Below, one piece after another: positions 26,636-37,506 of a stretch of DNA of 64,000 nucleotides. Position 1 is the stretch's first letter, and every line of letters starts with the position of its first letter. The position numbers and the translations under genes were made by a program. The DNA comes from Cryptomeria japonica (lineage: Eukaryota; Streptophyta; Pinopsida; Cupressales; Cupressaceae): the NCBI RefSeq assembly GCF_030272615.1, contig NC_081414.1, positions 811,117,069-811,181,068 on the forward strand, given 5' to 3'. Below the pieces are notes generated by a model that saw only the letters and a program-made list of their open reading frames with translations, did not search any database and was not told the DNA's origin.

Positions 26636-27313
26636 TCAATAGGAGTACTAGAAGAAGCCCTTTTCCAAATTGTCTATGAATTGAATCCAAGAGGTGTGCT
26701 GGAATTGAGAAATCTACCCTCAACTGAGCATCAGTGCTTGTGGAGAAGAATTTGTTGTAGGTATAAAGGAGATCATGACCAAGTCGGGATGCAATTGTAG
26801 AGAAGTACATAGAAGTACAAGGAGCAGGCTGACAAAAGAAAGAGATATGTGCAATTCCAAGTTGGAGACATGGTATGGGCAAATCTAAAAAAGGAGAGAT
26901 TGCCAAGAGGAAAACACACAAATCTCATGATGAGAAAGGTTGGACCCTGTCAAATACTCAAGAAGTTTGAGAAAAATGCATATGAAATCCAATTACCTTC
27001 AAATATACGTATATTTGCAATCTTTAATGTTGCAGATCTGACATCACTCAAAGGTACATTGTAGGAAGATGGTACATTCCCAGTGGAAGATGCTGCAAAC
27101 ATATTGAAAGGATTTCCATGTCAAGGGCCACCCAAAATTGAAAGGATATTGGACACCAAGATTGTGAAGAAAACTTTTAATAATGTCTACAAATAATACC
27201 TGGTCAAGTGGAAAGGACTCCCTAAGGCAAATGTAGTATGGATGGATGAAGACCAGATCAAGAATGAAGAAACATGGGACTACATTGTAGGAACTCATCT
27301 CAAGTGGACTTGA
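26636..27313 (+). pseudogene. Chromovirus (Ty3/gypsy) integrase C-terminus with chromodomain, remnant
   Basis: One frame, ending at the TGA at 27311, carries the end of a chromovirus integrase. It shows the LFQIVYELNPRGVLELR segment, the basic VGDMVWANLKKERLPRG motif, GPCQILKKFEKNAYEIQLP and IFNVADL. A chromodomain-like tail with YLVKWKGLP follows; in this family it directs insertion to heterochromatin. In-frame stops at about 26798 (TAG), 27062 (TAG) and 27194 (TAA) inactivate it. The left part of the element is cut off by the Tat tandem, so the tandem inserted into the integrase end of this older element. Confidence 0.85.
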
Positions 27314-28900
27314 GATTCAATCACGTAGGGAGTATGGTGTAGGAGAACCCAAAGACACAAATGAATACACAAATGAAGTCTAAAAGAGCCTAATATCACC
27401 CATGAGGTGAAAATGATCATATGTAATAAGTTGTTAGGTTTGTGAGTCAATAAGACCCAATTGATGTAAGGCATTGTCATGGTTGCATTTTATAAGCCAC
27501 CACATACAAATGACTATGTGGGTCAGTAGGAGTGTAGGCATGAGTCGGGAAAATAAATATTGGTCTTAGAAACATCAGAACAATCCTTGGAATAGGTCTA
27601 ATACACCTCGGAGCGCCAAATTTGAAAAGTGCAAGTTGACAATGTTTTTTGTCATTGCAAAATGTTGTAAAAAGGGATAACTAATCCTCCAATGGTTCCA
27701 AAGTTTGAAAAGTGATTGGAAACCGTTAGGGAGGATATATTATACCCACTTGGATTGATTCCATGTTTTTTGTTGGCATTGTTGTTGAAGTTGTTGAAAT
27801 TGATGATGTTTTGGAGTTTGGAGAAATACAATATATTTGGAGTTTTCCAAAATTCTATGGTTTTGTTGTTCATTTATGACTAGTACGGATTGGTGGATGC
27901 CTGAAACCAATTGGATGAGTTATGAAAGTCTCTTCACTTTCATTTGAATCAAGTTTAAAGTCTTGTAACAATTGGGTTGTAGAGATCCATAAAAAACTAA
28001 CCGGACTAGTCACAAACCCTCCCGACACCTAGGGTTTTATCGTAAAGATGCCCTTAATCCGACATTTTCAACAGAGGACCAAAAACCCTGTCGAAAATTT
28101 TAGAGGGGCCATTTTACCATAATATTTTGGTTTTTTTTTGTAGGGAGGCTCCAAGCTCGAAGAGATTGAATTGACCCTAAGCCAGCTCTATGTGACCGCC
28201 TGAACTAGAGAACTGAAAATCACTTACAGAAGACAAGGAAGATGGGATAAAGTCCTAAGACCTTGCATTTGGTGGTTTGACACCTTACTCCACTTTTAAC
28301 TAGTGTTGGTTTAGTCAGGGGAATAATACAAGGGGTGCTTGCTTTATAAATTAGGCCTAATTGGCTTAATTAGGTCTGGAAGGACAGTAAGGGTATAGAC
28401 CTTTCAACTAGTGGTTAGAGTCTAAGCCTTTGACTAATTGTGTAACCTGATAAAGGGTATTTGAATCTTCCCTTATTTTGTCATTTCCTTTGGAACTTTG
28501 TTAAGTTGTGTTTGGAGAATTCAACTGGTAAGGCTACTAGGCTACTAGTAGGGCTACTGGACAAATAGGGCAGTTGTGAGACAAGTATCCCCTAACACAT
28601 TTGATAGTCAGATATTATGGGTTTTTTGTGTTGGCTGGACCACCAATAGAAAAAATCCAATAGGTTTCCATCCCAGCAGCACCGAAAGATTTTCTGCCAT
28701 TCACACAAGGGTGGAGTGTTTTCATCCTACTGCTATTAGAAGATACTAAAACGGTATGGATACGATCACACAAATTGTTTTGTGCATTGAGTATTTGGTA
28801 GGTGTGTTTTTTACACCTTGAACAAAACAAAGAACTTGTTTTAGACATAGTAGTTGTGGGTGAGAGAAGGTTTTCACCTAGTTTGTTGTCTGACTCTCCA
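27314..28900 (+). other. Probable 3' LTR and flank of the chromovirus remnant
   Basis: No coding frame is supported. Sequence directly after the integrase stop (a purine-rich GTAGGGAGTATGG near 27328) could be the polypurine tract and LTR start. The LTR end cannot be fixed because the other LTR is outside the window. Small minus-strand frames at 27652-27873 and 28615-28848 match nothing I recognise. Confidence 0.4.
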
Positions 28901-29639
28901 TCAATATATCTTTTAATATTTTAATTAGTTTTTATATTTTATATTTTATTTTTATTAAAAGTAGGTTATCAACACTAAAATATAAGGTTGATTATCTTGT
29001 TGAGGAAAAATACTAAAATTCATTTAAAAAATTTGAAAAAAAAGATATAGTAGAGAAAATAATATATGTCAAGATGATATAATTCTTTTCTAATTTGGAT
29101 AAATAATTAAGAAAAATGGTGGTGGGAATTGGAAAAAGTTATATTTCAGCACAAACAACTTTTCAAATTTATTGAAAAATATATATTTATAAAAAATAGT
29201 AAGAAATATATCCATGCACTAAAGTTTCAAGTTATCAATATACAAAAAAATCTCAAAAAACAAAGTAAAATTTACTAAATAAAGTGCGGTGGCTTTGTAA
29301 TTTCAATTTGAGTATTTTTTCAGAAACTAAATTATAGTGTTTACTTTATAAAAAACTACATTCAAATAATTTTTTAAAGTTTTGTTAAAATTACAAACAT
29401 AAAATAGATATAAGTATATAAATTTTATTAGTTTACATCATTTCAAAATTCAAAACATACATTTCATTTTCTATTGGTTTAATTTAGAAAGTTGAATCCG
29501 CACTGACCATTTCCTTTATAAAAGTGTGACATAGCTTTGTACTTTTACCTCAGAGTATTCAGAGACTAGGATGACAAGATTAGACTTAGGTAGAATAGAA
29601 TTAAAATTCCTGTTTTTGTTGGTAGGAAGGATGGAGCAA

Positions 29640-30057
29640 GAAAATTAACTGTCTAGATTCCTCCTAAACTCGGTTGGTTAAAACTCAATTTTTTGATAAG
29701 GCTTCAAAAGGCAACCCTGGACCGAGTTGTTATTAGAGATCACACTTGAGCTTTCATAGACAAATTTGCCAAGGCTGAACCTCCAGACACAAACAATGTA
29801 GCCGAGTTTAAGACTCTTCTCATGGGTCTGGTTGAGTGCTTAAAGAAAGACATAAAAAAAATTGAAATCGAAGAAGATGCAACCATCGTGATTAATGTGA
29901 TAAGGTCTGCGGGTACACCCAATTGGGGTCTAAAGACGTTGCTGGAACAAATTCTTGTTATCCTGTCTGAGCTTGATCAATATTCTGCTAGACACATTTA
30001 CAGAAGCTAATTTGGAGGCTGATCTACTTTCGAAACAAGCAGCTAAAGGACTTTAAT
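29640..30057 (+). pseudogene. LINE-type RNase H domain relic
   Basis: Conceptual translation in shifting frames gives the plant LINE/RNase H-like pattern: a SKGNPGP-like start, VIRDHT followed by a stop (TGA where the family usually has a small residue), AFIDKFA, NNVAEFKTLLMGL, then EANLEADLLSKQAAKGL near the end. The clean part is 29822-30010. A frameshift near 30003 separates the final EAN-xADxLSK motif. It resembles the C-terminal RNase H of non-LTR retrotransposons and related 'putative ribonuclease H' genes. No reverse transcriptase is recognisable upstream, so this is a fragment. Confidence 0.75.
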
Positions 30058-31480
30058 TAAGATGGTGGGAAAATGATTCAAAATAACTCTATAATATGAG
30101 TCACTAGCCGTGGCTGATTAGTTATTGTTAGGGAAACAATTCTTTTCTTTTTACTAGCATTATTAAATGGAGTTCTGCATTTGATCTGTACTTTCTATAG
30201 TAGCTATGGAATTTCATTATTCTCTTATTGTAGTGGCCTGTAGTGGCCTGCACCTATGTTAGCAATGCTAAATTTTAGAGTTTTTCTTTGCTCATCTAAA
30301 GGTGAAGTCTTTTGGCAATAGAACAGTTCAGGATCAATCTTTCGCTGCCCTACTTTGGCACTTCAAAATTTGAATTCAAATTTGAAATGAAAATGGTCGC
30401 CTCCCTTCCAATGAAAGCTACTAATTCTTTCTAGTTTTACGATGGCTTTTGCATACCCAAAGTGTTGGTTAGATTACATGAATTCATATCTAAAGACAAA
30501 GAAGGTAGAAGGATCATCATAAAATCATTGATGGCTCTCTCATTGGATTAGACATGGAAGCCGTATAAACCTTAGAAGTGGTTAATTTAATTTGTCACTT
30601 TAAAGAAATTTATTTGAATTTCCAACGGTTATCTTTTGTTTCAATGGATGATAGAGTTCATTTGTTGCAACTGAGCTGTCATACATCTTGAAGGGGTTTG
30701 TAAGTAACTTATTGTCCAAGTTAGTGTGGCATTTTGTAGCAGTAGCATTTATGTCATTGTCAGGGATGACTGCCTACTGCCTACTATCATATCATGTGGT
30801 GTTCCTCCTTCTCTAGCGCAACTTTGTAGACCTCCTCCAAATTTGGCAAGATAAAGAATAATTCAAGCCTGGATATTATCGGCAAAGTTACCAAAATCTT
30901 CTTTATCTCATTTTAAGGAAGGCTTTCTGTCTTGCTTTTTTTGGCAACTATATATGTCTCTAGTTTTGGTAGGGTGATTTTTTCTCATCTCGAAACTTGG
31001 TAATCTGTCAGTAAATATCTCGGCTTTTATTCTCCATACGGCTCCGCATTTAATTTTCTATCTGTTATCTGCGGTTTGATTGAATTTTTGTTTGGGGTTC
31101 TTCTTTAAATGGCTACCGCATTTAAAACTCTATGCTCTCTGTGCCTTGACAATTGTTTTGTACGGGGGTTTCTTTATATCTTCTTTGTTTAAGCCTGCGT
31201 TGCCGTCCTTAACATCAACATATTAAATTCGTTGAATCAATTTTGATAAAATGTGGCAATCTCGAGGAATCAAACATTTATTTCCTACCTATGTGCTGCC
31301 TGTGAATGTATTTCTTAGCTTTCTTACCTAAGTGGCGGCAAATCCAACTTTATCAGGAGGATTGTTTTCTTCAATGAAAACAAATCATTTTGCTTTCATC
31401 AATGTTTTTTATTTAACTTCTTCTTGTTAGTTGTGGTCCTCTTCTTGAGTTAAATTGCAGGACTTCGCTCCAGTCTTCTC
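30058..31480. other. Unassigned region before the 31.5 kb ORFs
   Basis: No ORF of note or recognisable repeat boundary is visible. A pyrimidine-rich stretch ending TTAAATTGCAG lies just before 31461 and could be a 3' splice site for the following ORF. Confidence 0.3.
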
Positions 31481-32238
31481 ATGGCAGAAAACTTCAGAAT
31501 TGTTGTAAAGATGGTGGATGACCTTGTTCTAATCCTGGGGGTGGATACGCTGATTTCCCTATCGTGTAAAACTGTCCAGTGCTTCTTTAAGGAGATCACA
31601 GACCTAAGGCTCAAGCATCTTCTTCACACGGTAAACCCTATGGTAATCCTAGCAGCGAAGATGATTCTAGGGAAGAGTCACCTTGACAGGAGAGAATATT
31701 TCAGGGATAACACAAAGATTTCTTCCCGGTTCATTGCCTCTGTCTTGGATGCAGGATTTTCAAAAACTCTCACTTCATCCCTTGCCTCTTCATTGTTTGA
31801 GCTTGATTTACTAGATGGCTTGTTAAGGTTCGTTTATTTTATCTGTCTAGCTCTAGTGCCCCACATCCAACAGATATTGAGGACACCCATGAAGACGGAG
31901 CTACTGTGATGTGTTATGCCCTACTTTTAGATCTCAAGACGACGGCTAGGAAGAAGCATAGGCAAAATGTCTCAGTAATGGTTGATTTTTTGAAATTAAG
32001 TGTTCTTTCGGAGCAACCAGGAGATCATAAACAAGAGATAGAATTTGAAGAATATGCCATCCTCAACAGCTTCCTCCCGACAGTAGATATAACTCCTCCC
32101 TCTCCTTCGAGTGGGGAACCTCAAATTGCCACACCCCTTACCAGTAATGGTGGTGGTTGCAGTGGCATATGGCATGATTGCAGACATGTTAGAGGTCATG
32201 GTCGTCCCAGGGGTAGACGTGGAGTTGCTAAAGCGTGA
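31481..32238 (+). CDS. Hypothetical protein in two adjoining frames (possible decayed host gene)
   Basis: Two overlapping frames read as one protein: 31481-31909 (frame 2) and a continuation in frame 1, open from about 31831 to 32238. The first part is leucine-rich and helical in character. The second has an acidic segment (DIEDTHEDGA), a basic helical part and a glycine/arginine-rich tail (RGHGRPRGRR). The join at about 31826-31876 looks like a frameshift; a GT...AG pair there (31828-31873, 46 bp) would be very short for a plant intron and does not restore the frame. A possible acceptor (TTGCAG) sits just upstream at about 31455-31460. I do not recognise the family. It lacks retroelement motifs, so a partial or broken host gene is the best guess. 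Confidence 0.35.
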
Positions 32239-34034
32239 TTTTGTTTGTCGCCTTCAATCTCATAGAGATATGCTCTTTTATCTTGTTTGCTTAATACATT
32301 TCCGATATGTTTAGAGGAGACGGATGGTAGTCTAATTTCAGCCTCAGTTGAAAATGTTAGATTTTTCGTATGGTTTAGTTCCGAGCCCTGCTAAAACTCT
32401 TTCAAGCCATTTTTGTGTAAAAGTTTAAATGCATTATTAATACAAATCTCTGGCTTTGCCTTTGTTGGTTAAAAAAAAAAAGTTTAACAGGCAATATATA
32501 TTGTGTTGACAATTACAAAGTGATTTTTTTATAATATAACTTTAAAATATATTGATGGTTTTTTCTTAAAGTTTAGAGTTAAAAATTGTATTATTAGAAA
32601 AGGACAATATATTCATTTTAAATATTTTTTATACAATTTTTTTCTCACAAAAATTAAGATTATGATTATGCGTGCAAACTTTCTTCTACAATAGTAACAA
32701 TTAAGTTCTTATTTCACATTATGACAGGAGCAATGAGATCATATAATATTATTTAAAGTAAAATTTTATGCAAAATTTTAAGTGTCAAATCATGTCATTT
32801 CATGTGATGGGTCATAGATTTTTAATAAGTAGGCTTTCAAAGATGTAAAAAAATATAATAAGCAATATAAAATTGAACCAACAACCAGAAAACTATTTCA
32901 TTTAAAATAAGCTTTTAAATATCTTCATAAATTTTCTTTGAAATGTAGTGTAAGAAATAATAAAAATTATTAATTAAAAAATGTCAAGATCTCATAATTT
33001 AACTAATAGAAACTCAAGATCTCAAATAATTTAACTAATAGAAACTCATATAGATCATTTTTTAAATTTATTCAATATATTTATATATTGGTATACAAAT
33101 AAATAAATATCAACATTGTCTTGATTTATAAAAAAGTTTTCTAAAGGATAACCATTTTGTGACTGGTATGTATCATTTTAGCTAAGCATGGTTGCTTTAG
33201 CCGTTCACTACTTAAAATATAGTCCCCTTTTAGGGAACTTCAACACATCATTTCTTTGCTACTAGAAGTGTTCTTCCTAGTAGTTATTGAAGTTTTCCAA
33301 TGGTAATTTTTTTAATTTAACATGGAAAAATTCCCTAATCCGTTATATTAACTAAGGAAGTTCATGTACTTTAGTTTTTCTCTAAGAATTAGTTTATTTT
33401 TTATGTACTTCATTATTACAATATATAAAGTTGGTTTCATCCATGAAGTGAATGGACAATATACTATATAGATGATAAGAAATATTTACACTATTTTAGG
33501 CTAATCATAGATTAGTGAATGTGATGGGACTCAATCTGAAATTCTTTTAACATGGCTTATTTCTAGAAGCTTGTTTTCTCATCTATGTTTGATGTTTCTT
33601 TAGTACACATAAGATAGCTAAATTTCAAACCATAAAATCATGGCTTAGTCCGCATTTAGAAAATTAAATAGTAAGATCAAGAGACATTTATTTTCGTGGT
33701 CAAATTGCACAACATATCATTCATATTGGCATACGCACAACTCTATATAAGGAAGAAAATTGTAGAAAATACTAACAATTACTTACTAGAAAGTATATAT
33801 ATATGATATCTTACTTTTAGTCATTTATTCCTTGTATTTTAGTGCACCTCAATAAAACATCCTCACAAAGTTACAAATTTTCAACATCAAAGATGACAAT
33901 GAAAATGATAACAATACTAAAACTATAAGATAATTTTTTGACTAGACATCCTAAAGAAATTTGTATTACATAATACATTTTCCATAAGAAGAGACTAACA
34001 TGAATGGCTGCCCATGGACTATAAAAGATCATAT
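32239..34034. other. AT-rich region without genes
   Basis: No coding frame is supported. A 30/32-bp near-perfect direct repeat lies at 32984-33045. The rest is AT-rich with no clear element ends. Confidence 0.5.
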
Positions 34035-34500
34035 TCATATATAATGTTTAAAAAATTGCATATGTTTGTACTTAGTGATAGAGTCTAAGGAGACAAACTG
34101 ACCAAACATATTGGCCAACCTAGCAATAGTCTCCTCATCCCAAAAATCCAAACGTAAGGCCACAAGATAGACCCGGGTTGGAATAGCCCCAGCCGGAATG
34201 GACTCAAGCTTAAAAATTTGGTGCCATTTATAGACGAGAACCTTCTCCTTGCCAAAAGACCAAGGTTTAGAAGACAAGATGAAAGTGCAATCCTCCTTGA
34301 GAGAAAAAACCTCCTTTAGCAAAAATGAGAAACAAAACATATCTTTGGGTAGTGCCGAGGCCAACAGAATATCCTTAATCACCCATCTCACAACTGCCTA
34401 CTTTTGGACTTAGGAAATCTCCAGACTTCTACCAACAAACTTACCCACCAAGGCGTTGTCCATCTTAGCCAAAGTTTTGTTTACGGATGAGTCTTTTATA
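34035..34500 (-). pseudogene. LINE ORF1 (DUF4283-like) relic
   Basis: The minus-strand frame 34035-34391, continued upstream with two stops to about 34490, shows the plant LINE ORF1 pattern. ALVGKFVGRSL comes first, then a helix, then KPWSFGKEKVLVYKWH and RLDFWDEETIARLANMFG with LDSITK. These correspond to the conserved WxF/hxW/P...FWxxE...G landmarks of DUF4283, a nucleic-acid-binding region of plant non-LTR retrotransposons. No zinc knuckle or endonuclease is seen. The fragment ends before the LTR element that begins at 34612. Confidence 0.7.
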
Positions 34501-34611
34501 TCATGCATATTCCATTTTGTAACACTCGATAGAAAGTCCATTCATGGGTGTGAACTAAACATAGTTAAATCGATCCTTACAACACCATTAAAAAAGGTAA
34601 CTAGTTGATTC

Positions 34612-35100
34612 TGTGAGATTTTGCCAAGATCAAGAGCTCAATGAAAAGTATAAGAGAGACAAAATAGATGATAGGAATAAACTGTATTATATTAAGATGA
34701 AAATACTGATCAACTGGATCATCAATCGTTACATACAATGAATATGAGTCTGGTTATATAGGAAAGGCTATATGGATATGTGAGCACATAGACATGACAT
34801 GTGGCTCAATAAGAAATAAGGGTAGGTAGAAAATAGGTGTGGTAGGTAGGAGAAACAATAAAATATTCCAGATGAGGTGGATCACCTACCGAAGGTGGAA
34901 TTATCACTCCACAATAAGTGGATATGATAGAGTAGTAACAAGATAAACACCATAAAAAGTGGAAATTCTCCTACACACACTATCCCAATGTGGCACAAAC
35001 ACCTAAGTGTCTCATACCAAAACTACTATGAAATGCATTTCCTGAGTAAATTTAAGTAAGATGTAATAATATCCAACATGAATAATTAATTACACCAACA
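34612..35100 (-). repeat. 3' LTR of the LARD-like element
   Basis: 489 bp, TG...CA ends, preceded by target duplication GATTC. It pairs with 45877-46366 at roughly 90 % identity by eye. Confidence 0.9.
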
Positions 35101-35610
35101 CCCCCGCTTAAGCGCAACTTAAGGGAATGCACTTAAGTCTACAATGCAACTAAGAAATGCAAGATGAGTCCCGGCTACTAGGCCATGTTAGGTACTCAGG
35201 TACAAATGAAAATGCATGCAAACTAATGCAAGGAAATCTCTCACAAAGTGGGGAAAGAGAGATGAAAACTATACAAAGAACTCTCATAGAAGTATGTGAG
35301 GAAAAAAACCCCATGCGAGGAAAATTTTTCCCCATATGGGAGAAGAAGAAGAGAGACTAGGAAGCCCCCCTCAATGTAGAATCTACACCAATGATAGAAG
35401 ATCAAAGATGAAGAAACTGCTCCATGAACGTTGAACCACGTTCCTCCCCTTAGGAAGAAACAAAACCAAAGGTGTTTCCATGAAGTCTCCCCAATCATGA
35501 AGGGAAGATGTAGGAAACATAGTCACGATGAATGGAATCTCTAAAAACTGCTCAAGTGTCCCCATATCGATGTTGAAAGATACCCCCTCAAAAGGTGGTG
35601 AACTACTTCA
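35101..35610. other. LARD-like element interior, PPT side
   Basis: The polypurine tract (complement of CCCCCGCTT) is at the left edge. Small frames on both strands overlap here (35157-35360 plus, 35241-35565 minus) but show no known motif. Confidence 0.5.
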
Positions 35611-35954
35611 TGTTGGCAGTGAGCCAACATCCCTTGCGGGGATTCACGATATGGTTTAACAGCCTCTTGTGGATTCTATAAGTCTAGTGGTTGTATCGGG
35701 CATTGAGAGGTCGATCTTTTTGTGCAACAACAACCCTATCTTGTAACAAGTGGTATCAGAGCTTGGTCACAAGTTCGAATCATATAGGCTACGATGAGTG
35801 ATGCTATTAGGGGGATTGTTGCTAGTGATCCAGAGTCCCTCATGGGGATTTGCAACATGGTTTAACAACCTCCTGTGGATTCTACAAGTCTAGTGGTTGT
35901 ATCGAGCATTGATAGGTCAATATTTTGGTGCAAAAGAAACCCTAGCTTGTAACA
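35611..35954 (+). mobile_element. TRIM / small LTR retrotransposon (344 bp)
   Basis: Two 138-bp terminal repeats (35611-35748 and 35817-35954) both start TGTTG and end CTTGTAACA; they are about 80 % identical by eye. The 68-bp interior begins with the iMet-type primer site TGGTATCAGAGC (35751-35762) and ends with the polypurine tract TTAGGGGGA directly before the second repeat. The flanks CTTCA (35606-35610) and CTCCA (35955-35959) are a plausible target duplication with one mismatch. There is no coding capacity; size and layout fit the TRIM/SMART class of plant non-autonomous elements. It reads opposite to its LARD-like host. Confidence 0.88.
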
Positions 35955-35959
35955 CTCCA

Positions 35960-37190
35960 CACTGCTAAAAGAGGCACTCCAAGATCTAGTGGAGAAGAAA
36001 GTATAACAAGTCACAAAGACTCACATGTCTCCTCAAAGAATAAAGAGACCTCCTCCAAGTGTTGTACGAAAGTATCCACAATAATGTCAACCTCGAAAGA
36101 ATGATCATGTAGAGAATGACCAAGACGGTCAGAGTGTTCCCTCACAATAATTGAAGAAGGATAATCTTCATCAAAGAGAATATGAATGGGTATGTGCAGG
36201 ATCATGGTGTGCTAAAATAGGCCCTTAAATGGCAATGAAATTTCAGAAAATCAGAGTTATGCAACTTGACATGAAAATTTGAATAAGTTGGGAACATTAT
36301 TTTTGAAATATGTAACAAGAGAATCTATATAAAATTGAATCTAGTTTCTAAACTACTAGTTGGTTTTTGAATAAAATCAAATCGTATTTGATGAAAATTA
36401 CAAATTTCAATGCAGTGGTACTAAAATTTCAGGAAAAAAATAAGAAGTAGACGTATGTCCGACCACCCTAATCATAATAAAATCATAATATTCTTTTATA
36501 ATATTTATAAAATAAGTATTAGACTCATGTCTGGAGGTGACACATATTTTTTTATAATTTTTTATAAAGTAAATAATTATTTATGAATTGTTTACTATAG
36601 CTTTTTAGAAATTCAGAAACTCCTACATGTGACCACCTTAACTTGGTGAAAACCTTATGAAATTTAATTTTTTTTTATTTTTCCCTATAGTAGATGAATC
36701 ATAGGATGTGATGCGTGTTTTGGATTCAAAAAATGTTATACCATTTGAAAGTTATGAGTGTTTTTTAATCAGTCTATCAATCAGGACTATTGTGAGAATT
36801 CAATAAGAAAATAAATAATAATTATTTATTAAAGTTGAAATAAGACAAGCCTTATATTATTGGAAAGTTGAGGACATCCTTAAAAAACCCTTTTCGTTTT
36901 ATCACTTTTGGTTACAAAAAGAGTCGTCAGCCACCAGTGTAAAGTCTGGAAAATCAAGGAATACTGAAAAACATGTTTTTTTAGTTGACTTTTCAGGCTT
37001 GTCACTTCCAAGCCATATCCCAAAGCATTCAAAATTTGAAATTTGAAAATTTTACATCAAAAATCGGATATCTGATTTTAATAAGTAAATTCACTAACTA
37101 AATTTGCACATAATGAATAAATTGTTTATTAATATATTAATATATAATATTTTAATATATTAATTTATAAATAAATTAGTATATGATATT
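35960..37190. other. LARD-like element interior, unassigned
   Basis: No supported gene. A 64-codon minus-strand frame at 36011-36205 has no known motif. The rest is AT-rich and non-coding up to the GA microsatellite. Confidence 0.5.
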
Positions 37191-37248
<58 letters not shown>

Positions 37249-37446
37249 GGGAAGGGAGAGAGAGATAGAGAGAGATTAAGGGAGAGAGAGAGAGAGATTA
37301 GGGGATAGGGATAGAGAGAGATTAGAGAGAGAGAGACAGAGATGGGGAGAGAGAGAGAGAGAGAGAGAGGGGAAGGGAGAGAGAGAGATAAAGAGATTAG
37401 CAGAGAGAGAGAGAGAGATTAGGGGAGAGGGGGAGAGAGAGATATT
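37191..37446. repeat. GA/AG microsatellite
   Basis: A perfect AG run of about 50 bp (from about 37194) is followed by degenerate GAGA tracts with ATTAG and GGGG interruptions. It sits between AT-rich LARD interior and the first units of the 20-bp modular array. The long serine/leucine-rich minus-strand ORF across it is a translation of the repeat, not a gene. Confidence 0.95.
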
Positions 37447-37449
37447 AAG

Positions 37450-37506
37450 ACACCAAAATGTATCGTTATGGGTCATATGGTGTCCTAATGGGTCGTAGGA
37501 CACAAT
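37450..37506. repeat. Left end of the 20-bp modular array, split off by the copia insertion
   Basis: About 57 bp contain the array modules GGGTCATATGGTGTCCTAA and GGGTCGTAGGACACAAT. The sequence breaks off in ACAAT, the duplicated target of the copia element, and resumes in register at 43367. Confidence 0.88.

Noticed and set aside
26567-26640. Start of the 77-codon ORF at the right Tat LTR edge
   Set aside because: The first part is LTR sequence; only the part after about 26636 belongs to the chromovirus integrase.
31828-31873. GT...AG intron joining the two ORFs
   Set aside because: At 46 bp it is shorter than normal plant introns, and splicing it does not bring the two frames into register. 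A frameshift is simpler.
35736-35765. Primer site on the plus strand as the primer site of the large LTR element
   Set aside because: The large element's primer site abuts its right LTR on the minus strand. This one belongs to the 344-bp TRIM.
37276-37503. Minus-strand ORF of serine/leucine repeats
   Set aside because: It is a direct translation of the GA microsatellite and adjoining array.
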